Shown: positions 20,758 to 34,200 of the stretch, in pieces
Layout of the letters: every line of letters begins with the position of its first letter
How positions within the stretch are numbered: position 1 is the stretch's first letter
NCBI GenBank assembly: GCA_037127255.1
Contig: JBANSL010000002.1
Location: 3,578,001-3,642,000, forward strand
DNA: 64,000 bases
Direction of reading: 5' to 3'
Source: Persicaria tinctoria
Lineage: Eukaryota; Streptophyta; Magnoliopsida; Caryophyllales; Polygonaceae
The notes under the pieces: model-generated
Told to the model about the DNA's origin: nothing
Seen by the model: the letters and a program-made list of their open reading frames with translations, nothing else
Databases searched by the model: none
Translations under genes and position numbers: made by a program

Positions 20758-23671
20758 ATGGATATTAATGAGCAAGATCAATCCGAGAATGATTCTGAGG
20801 AAACATCCATAGAACATTCTGTTGATCCTGATTCTTCTGATTCAAGTGATGCATTTGGAGAACAGGAGTTATTTCCTCGTGTTGGGGATGAGTACCAAGC
20901 TGTAATACCTGACATTTTGACTCCTTCTGAGCTGCTCAAGTACTTTGGTATCCCCTACGATTCTCAACCCATGCTCGATGTTTCCCATAAACTTCTGATA
21001 GGACTACCTGTGCTGATTACATGGGTTGACAAAGAAGTGACAGCAATAAAAAATGAGGCAGTTGAGGTTCATGATGAAGTTGATTCTTTTAAGGCAGATC
21101 CTAAGCAGTGTGTCACACAGATTTCAAGCACTTCAGATAGGAAAGATTCGAATGTCAAGGGAGATTATTTGGATCCGAAGCGTCTGACTAATGGGCGCAG
21201 TGCTGTTCCTGGTTTGCCAGCAGACGCTTGGAGTGAGTTTGAAGTTGATTCTTTCCTTCTCGGTTTATACATCTTTGGGAAGAATCTCCTTCAGGTGAAG
21301 AGTTTTATGGAGAGCAAAGAAATGGGCCAAATATTATCATTTTATTATGGGAGGTTCTTCAGAACTGATAAACACCGACGATGGGCTGATTGCCGGAAGA
21401 TAAAAGGCAGGAAGTGTATTATTGGACAGAGGCTTTTAATTGGAAGTAGGCACCAGGAACTTTTCTCACGCTTGCTTCCTCGACTCTCTGAAGAATCTAG
21501 AAGCACTTCATTGGAGGTATGACAGTGATTAACTTCCTCTTAAATTACTGATATATCAATGGTAAAGAAATCAGAATTTAAAGTATTTATATTTTGTTTG
21601 GTTTTTCATCTTCTTTAACTATTTGCTTTCATCTAATTAAAATGACTAGAAAACATTGTGTCTTCACTCTTCAGGAGAGACAACATTAATCAGAGGTTGG
21701 CTTGTGTTGTTGAGTCTCAATGAATTAAATTTTTTTAGCCCAATGCATATTCCACCAGTACATGAATTTTCAAGTCTCTATCTGTGTGATCAAGTTTTTC
21801 TCTGTTAATTTTTTTCAATAAGGTTATGACCGATTCATGACTAAATAAATTAGCTATCAAGAGGTAAACAAAATGAATGAATAGTGCGGCAATCTTACGC
21901 CGAAATCCCATCCTTTTTTTTTTCAATCTATTTTCAGGCCTACAAGGCATTTACAGATGGTAGAATCTCACTGGAGGAATATATATCGAAATTAAAGAAC
22001 GTGGCTGGTATTCAAGCCCTCGTAGAGGCTGTAGCAATAGGCAAGGTTAACAAAGACCTCACTGCTATGGCTATGGAGCCCTCAAGGACTAACCACGTAT
22101 TCCCTTCTCATGGCAAAGCATGTTCAGATCTTACCTATGCAGAGATAATCAAGTATCTGACTGGAGATATCAGGCTGAGCAAAGCTAGATCAAGCGATCT
22201 TTTCTGGGAAGCTGTTTGGCCTCGTCTATTGGCAAAAGGATGGCATTCCGAGAAGCCCAAGGACGAGGCATACAGAGGCTCCAGGAATTGTTTGGTTTTT
22301 ATTGTGCCTGGGATTAAGAAGTTCAGGCGGAAACTCTTGAAAGGAGGCCACTACTTTGATTCTGTTAGTGATGTGCTGAAGAAGGTTGCTTCTGAACCCG
22401 AACTCCTCATGCTGGAGAATGAAGCAAATGGGATCAGAAGCTCTGAAAAGGAAAATGGGTGTGGCACAGAGCCAACTTCTGATGAAAATGGTGGTTCTAA
22501 TCATGACCACAATCGTTATCTTAAACCCCGGTTTTCATCTGAGGGATCAAATCATATGAAGTTTACTGTAGTGGACACCAGTTTGTTTAATGGAGATGAA
22601 CCATCGACTGTGAGAGAGCTGAGGAGTTTACCAGCTAAAACGAAAAACTCTTCTGCAGTGGTTCATAGGACAAGAGTAGCAGAAGAGTGTGTGCGTGCTG
22701 ATGAAGTAGGAGATCCAGAGAAAGCTACTGATCTGTCTGATAAACTGAAGGATTTTATTCTTTATAACCACTCTAAGGGCCAACCAAGAGGCGGTGGAAA
22801 GAAGAGAACAGCACACAGTAGTTTTGACCAGCCACAGAAACCAGTTAAACAGCCGCGACATGTGAAACGTGATGCAGAACATCAACAAACATATGCCCAT
22901 TCAGAAGGTGTTGATCCTGTAGTGAAACGGCGGAAATTGACTGCTTGTTCTAAAGCTGAGATAAAACCCATTGTGGAAGGCACTCCCAAGCCTCTAGTTG
23001 TGAGCCAAAACAACCTTGTGTTGAAGTTACCAGCTCCCAGTGAGAAACCTGTTAGTAGGAGTCACTCTCATGCACATACTCATAATGAAGTGTCCTTGCC
23101 CACGAGCTCTTTAGTTGTGGATAATCATGGGGAGAAGGGCAACAAGGGAGACCCTAACCAAGGCTCTTGTAGCTCTGCCATTTCTAGTGAAAGTTTTGAG
23201 AAACCTCATCCTTCAATTGACTTGAACAAACCTTTAGCTTCTGCTGAACCTGAGGTCAATGAACATGTGATCGACGCAAAGGTTGAGGAGGCTAATGACT
23301 CCAGCCAAAACAGCAGCAATGACACAAGTACGGGTTTGGGGAGCTCCGGACCAGTAGGTGGATCAACAGTTGATGGATTTTGCTCAGATGAGCAGGCTAA
23401 TGGGAATGGAAGAAGGCACGGCACTAGGATTCGTCCAATGAGCACTAAAGCACTGGAAGCTCTCGAAAGCAGCTTTGTCACATCAAAAGCAGCAAAAAAG
23501 CGCTCATCCACAGACTCCCAAGATGAGAAACCAAGGGCATCTAGACGGGCCCGTAAGAAAAGCTCTACACCTGGGATCTGCACAGTTGATGCTGTTCGGG
23601 ACACAGAAGCAATGAGGCCTAGTGGAATTCACAATCCAGCAAAAGGTGTGCTGAGTGACGCTCTCACTTAA
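20758..23671 (+). CDS. ELM2/SANT-domain protein (plant arginine-glutamic acid dipeptide repeat-like, SANT1-4 type)
   Basis: Two coding exons (20758-21516 and 21938-23671, phase 0, GT-AG) encode 830 residues. An acidic N-terminus is followed by an ELM2-like motif VGDEYQAVIPDIL near residue 42 and a SANT domain at about 157-212 (AWSEFEVDSFLLGLYIFGKN). The second exon continues with a conserved domain (AYKAFTDGRISLEEYISKLK, then a LFWEAVWPRLLAKGW stretch). A lysine-rich, disordered tail contains SIDLNKPLAS near 680, a DLNxxP-type EAR repression motif. ELM2-SANT modules recruit histone deacetylases. I recall Arabidopsis SANT1-4 associating with HDA6 and Topless, and a corepressor role is inferred from that. 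The ATG lies immediately after the leader-intron acceptor. Confidence 0.88.
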
Positions 23672-25440
23672 ACTGCTCGGCCCTTGCTAACACATCTCAG
23701 TTTCTTTGAGCTTTAGAAGATTAAGATAGACAGTGATATGTTAGTGCAAGTGTTAATATCATATCATGACAAATTCACCATTCAAGTGTGCTGAAAGGTA
23801 AGAGGTACTATCTGATCTCTATCAATGCAAGTGTGCTACCGCAATTTCGTGAGTCGCCTTTAGCTATTCGGGTCAGTTGTGCAACCTGTGAATGCTACTG
23901 GGTAACTTCGCGGGAGTGGCATTCTTTCAAATAACATCTTTCAGAGACAGGTTTAGGTCATACACCATACTCGTTTGTATATGTCAACATGCCTGCAGTG
24001 CTATATTTTGTTAAATAAGGGCATTTCTTAGCTGCACAGCTGAAAAAAATATTGCACATCTTTAGGTTAAAACCAAAGTTCTTAGTGCAAGCTAGGACTG
24101 CACTATATTCAGTATGTTCTAGAGTTTGAATTGGTAAACTTAGTTGCTCTCTTATTTTGATGAGAGTAAGTATGAACTATGAAGTTGTGAGAGGTTTTCA
24201 GTTTTGCTGGTTTTTTTTTTTTTTTGGCTGATTTTCGGTTTTTCTGGTCTTGGAGGGTAGCCTGAAATCATGCTGGCAGTGCTTGATGATGTTTTGTGTT
24301 CATCAGATTTACTTGCAGGAGTTGTAGCTTCTGAAATGAAGAAATTAGATGAAATTCAAAGATCAACTATAGTTTGAGTTTTAGAGAAGCAATTGATTTT
24401 GGGGCAATGGATGTAAGGCAAATGGTGTGTATGAAAGAGATGCAATTTGCAACTGTGGGAACTGGGAGGTGGAACACTCTTTGTGTGTGAATTAGGTAGC
24501 AAGCCATTTCAGGAAAAATTAAAAAACCATTTCAGGAATTAGGTAGCAAGGATTGGCAAGCACCGCACTTTTAGTGCCACTAAACACACATGTGGCTTCA
24601 ACCTATCAAAGTCCGACTTGAACCGATGATTGGGGTCGTGTGTACGGCGCACATGCGCTAGTAGCATAACACACAAGCCGAGTGAAGTTCCATTCTAAAA
24701 CAAATTGGCAATAGAAGTAGTAGCTCACCGACTCATATACTAGGGCTTGATATGTTCAACTTTCCGATGTGGGGGTCACTTTTGGTCAACTTCACATCTC
24801 AACACGCCCCGCAAGTCCAACAAGAAATGACCATCTAGTTGAGACTTGAACAAGTGGGTAACCCAGACCAGGATCGACACGGGTTGTAAGCTTTTGTGTT
24901 AAATTGGTGGATTCCGACCTTATAATCGCAAAAAAAAAAATAATAATCAATGTAACCCGACACGTGTTTGCCTTCCGTTAACGGCCCGTCGGATATTTCA
25001 CACAACCGTTCCAGGTGTTCAGTCGGAAAGGATCTTCGAGTAGTACCCGAAGGTCCCCGCCTCCCCGGTTTGAATCCCGCTCCTAGTGATAACTTTAGGG
25101 CTCATGAGGCCTCAGACACATGTGGCTTTACGGTTCACACAAGCCCCATTACTTCGCGATTGATCGAGAATTTATCGAGTTAAATTGAATTGAAAATCCT
25201 TGTTAATTATAAATTAATTAATATAAAAATCAATCCAACCAATCAAAATCACACTAATAGAAAAATCCATGCTATGTATAGGGCTTTGATTTAGATGGGA
25301 AAAAAATAGGTTCAATTTTAACCCAAACAAATGAGAGATTGAGAGCCTCTAGTTTGTAAACTGTGGATACGCAATGTCAGCTTCGCTCAAATAGCAGCTA
25401 AAAATTAGTGTGGGGCTGAGCAGCTCCGACGACCGAACCA
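23672..25440. other. 3' UTR of the SANT gene and repeat-like intergenic sequence
   Basis: The first few hundred bases are likely 3' UTR. From about 24590 to 24890 and 25000 to 25160 the sequence is richer in GC and looks like dispersed repeat: it contains CTTTCCGATGTGGGGGTCAC, the phrase CACATCTCAACACGCCCC, and CCCGGTTTGAATCCCGCTCC. No ends could be defined. The last part is the short promoter of the next gene. Confidence 0.4.
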
Positions 25441-25443
25441 CTA

Positions 25444-26500
25444 ATGGCCTTGCGCTTACATCACCACCACTACTCCAACGCCACCGACCCCTCCCGCCGA
25501 CACGGCCACTGCCGGCGCACGTTCTCGGTGCGACTCTCCGGCGATCAGAAGGAGCCGCTGCAGCCCTCTCCATCCGAGCAGTTCGCGCCACTTGCCTCAA
25601 CCTTCCAGCGGCGCCTCCTGGTGGGGATTGGATCAGCTTCCCTGGTAGCCATTGGAGCCAACTTCGCCGGGATCACAAGCTCTCTCCTTGGAACCTCGCC
25701 GGAGTTCGCCCGGAATCTGAAGCTCGACGTCTTGTATCCTGTCCGAGGCTACAGCCGTTACGTCCAGACAAATGAAGGATTTGGTGAGTTCAAGACACAA
25801 AAATCCCCAATTTCCATTTGATATTTTAACCTAATCTCTCAAATTTTCAACTGTAGAGTTCATCTATCCGGCTAACTGGGCGGGTGACCAAACGCTACTT
25901 TACCGGGCGGCCGAGAAACTGGCGCAGCAGAGAACCCTAGACCTCATCCCTAGCGATTCGAAGCCGGCGAATCAGCGCATCAGGAACGTCAACGAGCCGG
26001 TGGTCGCCTTCGGCCCGCCGGGATCCTCCGGAGAGCTCAACGTCAGCGTCGTTGTCTCCCCGGTTCCGCTCGATTTCAGGCAGGGCTAATAATTATCTTC
26101 AATCGATCGCTTCGATCAGTTTCCAATTTATCCTGAACTAGGTCCAAATTGCGTTTGTGGCGATCTTATATGCAGGATTGAAGCATTCGGGGGGGCTGAA
26201 GAGGTGGGAGAGGCGGTTCTACGGAAGATTACAGGGCGGGGGAGGGCGGATCTGAAAGCGACGCTGTTGAGAGCGGCGGTGAGGAAGGATCCGTCGAACG
26301 AGGTGAGCTACTACGAGCTGGAGTTCAAGGTGGAGAGCCCGGCGTTCCGACGGCACAATGTGGCGGTGTGCTGCGCGAGAGGGATGAGGCTTTACACGCT
26401 GAACGCGCAGGCGCCGGAGTCGAAGTGGCCGGAGGTGAAGAGAGATTTCTACGCCATGTCCGATTCCTTCAAGCTCACTTCGGCTCCGCAGGAGTTCTAG
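25444..26500 (+). CDS. PPD7: PsbP-domain protein, thylakoid lumen (PPD7-like)
   Basis: Three exons (25444-25783, 25857-26079, 26176-26500) give 295 residues. The N-terminus is transit-peptide-like, followed by a twin-arginine signal (FQRRLLVGIGSASLVAIGANF, about residues 54-74) that suggests Tat import into the lumen. The PsbP fold begins at YSRYVQTNEGFEFIYPANW. It continues through NEPVVAFGPPGSSGELNVSV, IEAFGGAEEVGEAVLRK and YYELEFKVESPAFRRHNVAV. Intron 2 must use a GC donor (AG/GCAGGG at 26080), because reading on meets a TAA at 26087. Family is certain from the motifs. The number 7 rests on remembered synteny with At3g05410 next to ACBP4; PPD1 is the main alternative. Confidence 0.85.
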
Positions 26501-28202
26501 CTGATCTAACAACGCGATGCAGTTGAATTCAACCATTTATGATTTTATGAGTAAAAGTGCATTGATACGGGTTTAGCACCTTTAATTTGCACAAATTGTA
26601 GAGTCAATTTTTTTTTGTTAAATACTGTTACTTCCATTGTCGATTGCTCGAAGATTAAAGCTTGAATTAGTAAGTAGATTAAGAAGAACACCTTAGAATA
26701 GGCTCAAGTGCTAAACCCATATCCAATAAGGAATATGGACAACGTAAAGTATGCTCAACTCATCTAATGAAGAGCAAAAAAGATGGGATTGAATGGGGTT
26801 TGCTCACTTTGCTCAAAGTTGGGTGTTCTAAATTATATTTGATACTTCAAAAGTTGTTACAATTCACAACAAGTTTCATTATTGGGATCAAGAAACGAAA
26901 GTGAAACATCAATAAGGTCAACTGAGGCGAGGGATCTGGGATACGGAGGATCGAGATGGGAGACAATAATATCTGTGTCGTTAATTTAGTTTAAAATGTT
27001 AGACGGCTTGTAAGAAGTTGAGATGGAAGACGATAATCTTTGTTCTTTTGAAATCTCTCAATTTCAAACTACTCGATCAAGAGATTATATCCATAGACAA
27101 GAGGTCCAATAAAACAAAGAATACAGTGAAACGTGAAGCGAATGAATATTGCGCTATATTAATATGAATATAGCATTATGTGAATATGAATATGTGAATA
27201 TTGTGGTGTGTGGATATGAATATGGTGTTATTCAATTTATATTATGTGAATATAAATAATAACATATTCATATACCCATATTTAAATCATATTCATATTT
27301 ATACATTCATATAACATAATATTCATTTGTTTCACCGTTACACCGTATTATCCGTTTAATTAGAACCTTTCCCATATACTACGTCTACAACAATACAAAA
27401 CATAATTTTATTATCTGGAAAGATGATATTGTTTACCATATACCAAGAGATTACATCTACAACAATATAAAACATAATTTCAAAGGTTACTATATCCACA
27501 ACCAAATTTTCTCTAAACGCACGACTATTCACCGATTTTCGATGTAGGTATATATTTTGCTGACACAGGAAACCTACTTTCCATTAAAATAAAGAATTCA
27601 CTCGCAACTAAAGTTGGTAAAATCACCATGAGATGCTTGACAATATAAAACCGTATATATATATAAGGCGGTAATTTTATTATCCAAAAAGACGATATTG
27701 GTTACTCTGTAATAATTCTATAGTCCATTCTATAGTCGGTAAGGATCCTCTTGTCCATATTTATAGTCCGTCTTTTTTTTATTGGTTGAAATCAATTATA
27801 ATAATACCCTATTTTATAAGAAAAATAATAAAATAACTCGGTACAACCAATCATCCCGTACGGACCATAAAATGAACCGTGATTGTGGACTAGGTGATGC
27901 AGAGTAGTATTTAAACCAAAAAAAAAAATTAAGCAGAGTAGCAGACTGTTCACGCCATGGCAAAACCTTTGGGGATTGATCCCTCAATAAAAGTGGACCA
28001 AAGCGGAAAAAAAAAAAAAAAAAAAAATCGAATCTTAATCCAATTCATTAAAATCCTTTTCCTACAAGTCCCGTAACCCGGTATTAAATTATCATTACTG
28101 CCCAAATTCGAATTCAACTCTCTCAGATCCTCCCCTGAGCCTGCGCCTGTGCGGTTCCCCTCCGGACATTGTCACTTCTGCGATCGTTTTGATAGTAGAC
28201 AG
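26501..28202. other. Intergenic between the PsbP and ACBP genes
   Basis: The 3' UTR of the PsbP gene is followed by AT-rich sequence with GAATAT/ATATTC-rich low-complexity repeats at 27120-27335 and an A-run at 28009-28026. Two related blocks with AGATGATATTG-like motifs occur near 27420 and 27690. The last ~100 bp, from CTCTCAGATCCTCC, are the probable 5' UTR of the next gene. No gene was found. Confidence 0.4.
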
Positions 28203-31200
28203 ATGACAATGGCGAGGGCAACCAGTGGCCTCGCTTACCCCGACCGCTTCTACTCTGCTGCTTCCTACGCTGGTTTCGACGGATCCTCCATAGATGTCAG
28301 TTCCAAGTTCAAGACCGACGTTGCTTTGCTCCTCTACGCCCTATACCAACAGGTCCTCTCCAAATTTCTTCATCCTTTTGCATTTCTTAATATCCACTGC
28401 ATTCTCGTCATTTTACGTGTTTGAATCTAGGAGCTGGAGCTGCCACTTTTCCGCTCCTTCATTTAGGCGGATCTGATTTGATTTGGTCGTGCTCCTATGT
28501 GTGAATGCTGATCTTAATCTGATTCATCTCCTAACGCTGTTGTTTTTTTGTAATTCGTTGGAATTTTTGAGTGGGAGCTATAGTACGGAGTAATTCTGCT
28601 TCCAACGCGATTGCAATCGCGTGATGAGATGATGCTGATGATCTTGAAAACACTTATGAGTTGATTGCGACATTAGAGGATATATTTTCTTTGGATCTAT
28701 GAGACGGAGGTGACTGAATAGCTACTTGGATTTGGACTTTCCGTGCAGGCAACATTAGGACCTTGTAGTGTTCCAAAACCAAGTTCTTGGAGTCCTGTTG
28801 AGCAGAGCAAATGGCAAAGGTTTGTATTGGTAATATTACACACTCTAATTAGGTGCTGGCAAAATTCTGACTTTGAGGAGCACGGATGCAAATCTTTGAC
28901 TTTGGATGTTAATAATGAATGTTGTAATCCACTTGGATATCCTTAGAAGCCATCTTGTGTGAAAAATCATAAACTTAGAGCCTTTTGAAATTCTCAAATT
29001 ATTATAGTTAGATGGAGTGAATTCTATCAGTATTCCAGCAGAGACAAACACTCTCAGGGGCCTAGATTTGGCTAAGTGACTCCATTATACTTCCTCTAGT
29101 CCATTTAATAGAACATAAGACTGAATTTCAAACCATTACAAATTTTGCTTCCACTACATTCCCACCCACCTTTTTATATCTTCAATTTGACGATATGTTT
29201 AATATTTAATTGAATACTAGATTTCTCTTGTATAGTTGAATGCATGTTGAGATGAATGATGAATCTTTGGGATGTTGAAACTACTCTTTTGATAGATTTC
29301 ATGACAGTTTCATTCCACTCTACGTCTCTAACTCCATTTTGTCCCATGCCATTGCCACAAAAGCTAGCATCTCCAGAAAAGTACCATGCTTCAGATTGAT
29401 CCATCCTTCCTGTTAATGTCTCGCATAAGACTTCGCAGAAATAGCTAGTTTCAACTTTCAATTATACAAAATTACAAACCATCTTAATATTTCTTGTTTA
29501 TCTACTTTTGCAGCTGGAATGAGCTTGGAAACATGGCTTCTACAGAAGCAATGCGCCTATTTGTGAAGATTCTAGAGGTTTCTTATTTTTCATTTTGGGT
29601 GGGATTGTGTTCAGCTGTTTGATTAAGAATCATATCAAGTGTCTCTTCTTGAATAGGAAGAGGAGCCAGGATGGTATTCCAGGGTATCTGACTCTGTGTC
29701 TGAGCCTGTTGTTGATGTAGCTATGACTGTAAGTTTTTTTATTTGGTTGCTTTGTTCCTTAATATACTTTTAAATCATAGCTATATTCATCCATCTGAGC
29801 TGTTCCATGTCTCATCATGTGCCTTGGATACAGTAGTGGTTGAGATAAGAGTGAATCTTATTCTTTGTGTGTTTCTTTCTCTCAGGGTAATCCTAAAGTT
29901 GCAGCAGTAACTGAAAATGGGAATGCTTCTCCTGAGACCAAGACTGTAGCTACTGAAAGTGCGAGCACGGTGGAAACCCAGGATAAGGATGTCATCACAG
30001 AAGGCTTAGGTTCAGCTGATGTTCATGATCAATGGGTGGTACATCCTGTATCCGGTCAACGTCCCAAGCCTCGATATGAGGTATTTACTTATCATGTTAT
30101 TCTTGCCTACAAAAAGCTGTCATACACTCAACCACTTCCCTAGAGTTTTGGGTGGTCAACACCTTAGATGCTTGTGTATGGTCAGCACCTTAGATATCTC
30201 TGTCCATATTGGTCTGAATCAAGCTTATTTGAAATGTAGCATGGAGCAGCAGTTGTTGGAGATAAAATGTATATATATGGTGGGAATCACAATGGTCGCT
30301 ATCTTAATGATCTTCAGGTATGTAGCAGTTCAGTGCTAATAATATGATATGATTATTTATTTTTATATGCGTAGTTAATGTATCACAATGGGTCTCTTTC
30401 ATTTGAGTTGGTTGTAGTAAAACTTGATTTCAATTTTTAGGCATGATCTAGATTCTATTGACCATAGAAGAATGGGTGCCCACTGTCTATGTTCCATCAT
30501 TAATATATTTTCTTGATTTGTGGATAATATTTAAGGTATTGGATTTGAGAAGTTGGACATGGTCCAAGGTTGAGTTCAAGGCCGGACTTGAGACACAAGA
30601 AACACCAGCAGATGTTCCAGTTGTCCCTTGTGCTGGTCATTCATTGGTTAGTGGGGAAACAGTATATAATGCTTTACAATTTTCCTATATAATGTATGCA
30701 AAGTGGTTACATACTTCTCATTATTATAAAGTGAAATCAAACATTTAATGGTTTACATTTACAGATATCATGGGGAAATAAGCTTCTATCAGTAGCTGGC
30801 CATACAAAAGATCCTTTTGAAACAATTCAAGGTAATGCATAAAATGAAACAGTTTGAAACAACACAAATTTGTCAACTCCGTGAATATTTACAACAAAGG
30901 GGAATATTTGAATTGTTTCAAGCTGGATCTCTTTCACTCTTTTGGAAGCTTCCTCTTACATAACCAACACGTGATATTAAAAAAGATGTAAGCCACTATT
31001 TTCTGATATTTGTTATATTTATCATGGAATTTAATTTTGTTGTTTTACACCCATTTGGTGAGCAGTGAAGGTTTTTGATCTGCAAGCTGGCACGTGGTCA
31101 ATTTTGAAGACGTATGGAAAACCACCGGTATATATTTTTTTTCCTTCTTGGGCTACTCAAGTGCAGCTAATTATGTTATCAGTGCATTTGTTATGATGTT

Positions 31201-34200
31201 ATCAGTGCATTTGTGGCTGAATGAGTGGAATACTTTTGCTGTTTCAGTTATATTTTACAGCAGATATCTCAGTTGTTGCATCTCAACTATTTTCATGCTT
31301 TGCAGTTGTCTCGTGGTGGTCAATCCGTCTCCCTTTTTGGCACAAGTTTAGTCATTTTTGGAGGTCAAGATGCAAACAGGACTCTTTTGAATGATCTGCA
31401 TCTCCTTGACTTGGAGACCATGACATGGGATGAAATTGACACAGTGTAAGCTGCTTCATTTGATTTGGACCAGCTTCATAACCCCAAACATGGTTTTGGA
31501 TATTGGAATTTGTACTAGCAACATGTCTGTCTTTACTTGTATATATTCATCTTGTTTGAGATCCTTTTAGAAACAAATTAGCATTTTTGTTTCCCCCAGC
31601 TTCTGACCAGTGGCAAAATTTACAATATTCTCAGAGGGGCGCGTCCTGCTCCAAGATCTGATCATGCCGCTGCAGTTCATGCAGAGCAGTACCTTCTTAT
31701 TTTTGGTGGGGGTTCTCATGCTACTTGCTTCAGTGATCTGCATGTCCTTGATTTGCAATCGGTAAGTTCTTTCATACTTTTAACTCTATACTTTGCTGCA
31801 CAGCTGGACAGCTCTAAGTTGTTATATTCTTATTGTAGATGGAATGGTCGAGACCTATACAGAAGGGTGATATTCCAAGTCCACGTGCTGGACATGCAGG
31901 AGTCACAATTGGAGAGAACTGGTTCATTGTCGGTGGTGGGGACAATAAGAGTGGTATCTACTGACAGACATAGCTAGTATAAACGTGATTCTTTTTTATT
32001 TAATTAATTTTGTTACATTGTGCACTTATCTTCCTCTAAAGAAGTGAGTTCTTTATTTATGGTTGGCTCTCTAAGTTGCAAGTCTGCTAAAGGATAAATA
32101 CGTCTGCCATTACTTTCAATTTTTATTCCTTCTTATGGCCATTTTGTTATTGCTGGCTGCTTATTTGTTTTGTGAATCATTACCAAGGTTCCATTTATTT
32201 GGATTTGCAGGGGCCTCAGACACTATTGTTTTAAACATGTCTACACTTGTGTGGTCAGTTGTCACTTCTGTTCAAGGACGCATTCCAGTTGTCAGTGAGG
32301 TAAGCTCCTGTAAATAGTGACTTATACACTTAGCTCCTCAAACAATTTTTTTCCCAGGCTCTTCTGCTTGTTGATTCTGAAGTGTGGAATCATATTTCTA
32401 TCTTTGCTGGTATAAACCATTGTTAACAGTATATAGATTTTCAACACGAGTTTGTACAAATTGAGAGCATCTTACAATATCTCTCTTGAGCCTTTTGAGG
32501 AATTAAATTACAGCCATTTTAAAGAAGAATATCTAAATCTCATTGCTTCAGGATGAGCTTGAGATACAATGCTTCTGATAAGTGTCATAGACTCATACAA
32601 ACTTCCTAAACTGTTAGAAGAGTTCATTTGGTTAATGAAATCAAGGGATGTCGTACATTTTAGGATGTGTAATTTTTCAAATTTTGGTAAAGTAGTTTAA
32701 CGAGGAATACTAGGGTGACCATGCAATTGCTGCCACATTTATTATTATAAGACCTTCTATAGTTTCATCTTTAGTATTGTTCTCATTGGTCATCTTTAGC
32801 CTTTTTGGCTAGAGACCTGAAAATGAACAACTTTCTATTCATGTCCTATGACAGGGCTTGAGCTTGGTAGCGAGCTCATACAATGGAGAAGATGTGCTTT
32901 TATCTTTTGGAGGTTACAACGGACGCTACAATAATGAGGTCTGAGTGCTTTTATTTTGTAATGTGTTTAAGGCTGTCTTATTGAATTCCATTGCCTTTCT
33001 TCTGAATTATAATACCTTTGGTTCTGCAGGTTAATGTTCTTAAGCCCAGCCACAAGTCAACTCTACCAGACGGTGTGTTTGCTGTACATAATGCTTCTAC
33101 AAGAAATGAGTCTGAACTTGATGGAGTTCATGATGGAAAAATCAGGGAAATCACTGTGGACAATGTTAATGGAGAGGTAAGTTGAGGATATAATTCCTTT
33201 TCTTTAATAGAACAACTAATTTTCAATTGGAATGCCTTTGATTTGTCTAATACTAGCAGTAGGTATTCTTAGCTTTCTAGTTAATGGTTTGATACCATTA
33301 TATAGTGGCGGTAGCTTGTCTGCAATAGATCTATAGGGGTATTGCCATGCCCTGCTTGGTCTTCTAGACTTTGAGTTAATAAGGCATTGGACCACGATTT
33401 AAGTTCCCTTACTGCAGTTTCCATGCTAATGGTTCTAATCTCCACGCATGCCTGGAGGGAAGGATCCATTTCCTTAAGCCATTCCATACATTGGTTCCCT
33501 GACAGATAGGGATGCAAAGGTACATTTTGATGGCAACTAGTAGAGAAAGTAAAAATGTTGATAGAAAGATGGGGTTTTCTCTTGTCTTCTGTACATGATT
33601 TAGGTAATTGTGTTGACATCAAAGATATAATCAAGAAGGTCTCTATATTATGTGAGCAAAGCAAACAAGAGTTCTTTGATGGTGTATTACACACTGAATG
33701 ACCAATATATTGCCCGTTAATGCCTTTGTACAATAACCCATGAACATATGTTGTATATTACTGGCTCTTTAGTTTCATGTGCTTGTAAAGAAACTCATAC
33801 ATATAAGTCGTCTTCGATGGAATCACCATTATTCAAGATGTCATCCTGTTTTATTCCAATATAGGAGCAACTTGTGCCAATTCCATTATTTAATTTACAG
33901 AAAATCAAAGGCGAGGAAAATTTAGCAGCTCTTAAAACAGTGAAAGAAGAACTGGCGTCCGTCCTGAGTCAGGAGAAGTTGCAATCTGAGCAGTTGAAGC
34001 AAGAGTTAGCAGAGGCGGAAAGCAGAAACTCTGATCTGTACAAGGTAATTATGTTAAGATTATTGATTGACATTAGTCCTTAAAAAATGGCTAAAGGAAG
34101 TTGATGAAAAAGGCTTGAACTTGGATTAAGGTTAATGTTGTTAAAGAGACCTAAAATATAGATATTGCCACCTTTGGAAAGTCGGTTGGCTTCCTTGGTT

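Noticed and set aside
25000..25100. tRNA or SINE promoter around GGTTTGAATCCCGCTCC
   Set aside because: Only a weak B-box-like stretch is present; no A box or cloverleaf could be folded.
33281..33733. 150-codon minus-strand frame inside the ACBP gene
   Set aside because: It lies wholly in an intron (33177-33900) of the gene; no motif or start context supports it.
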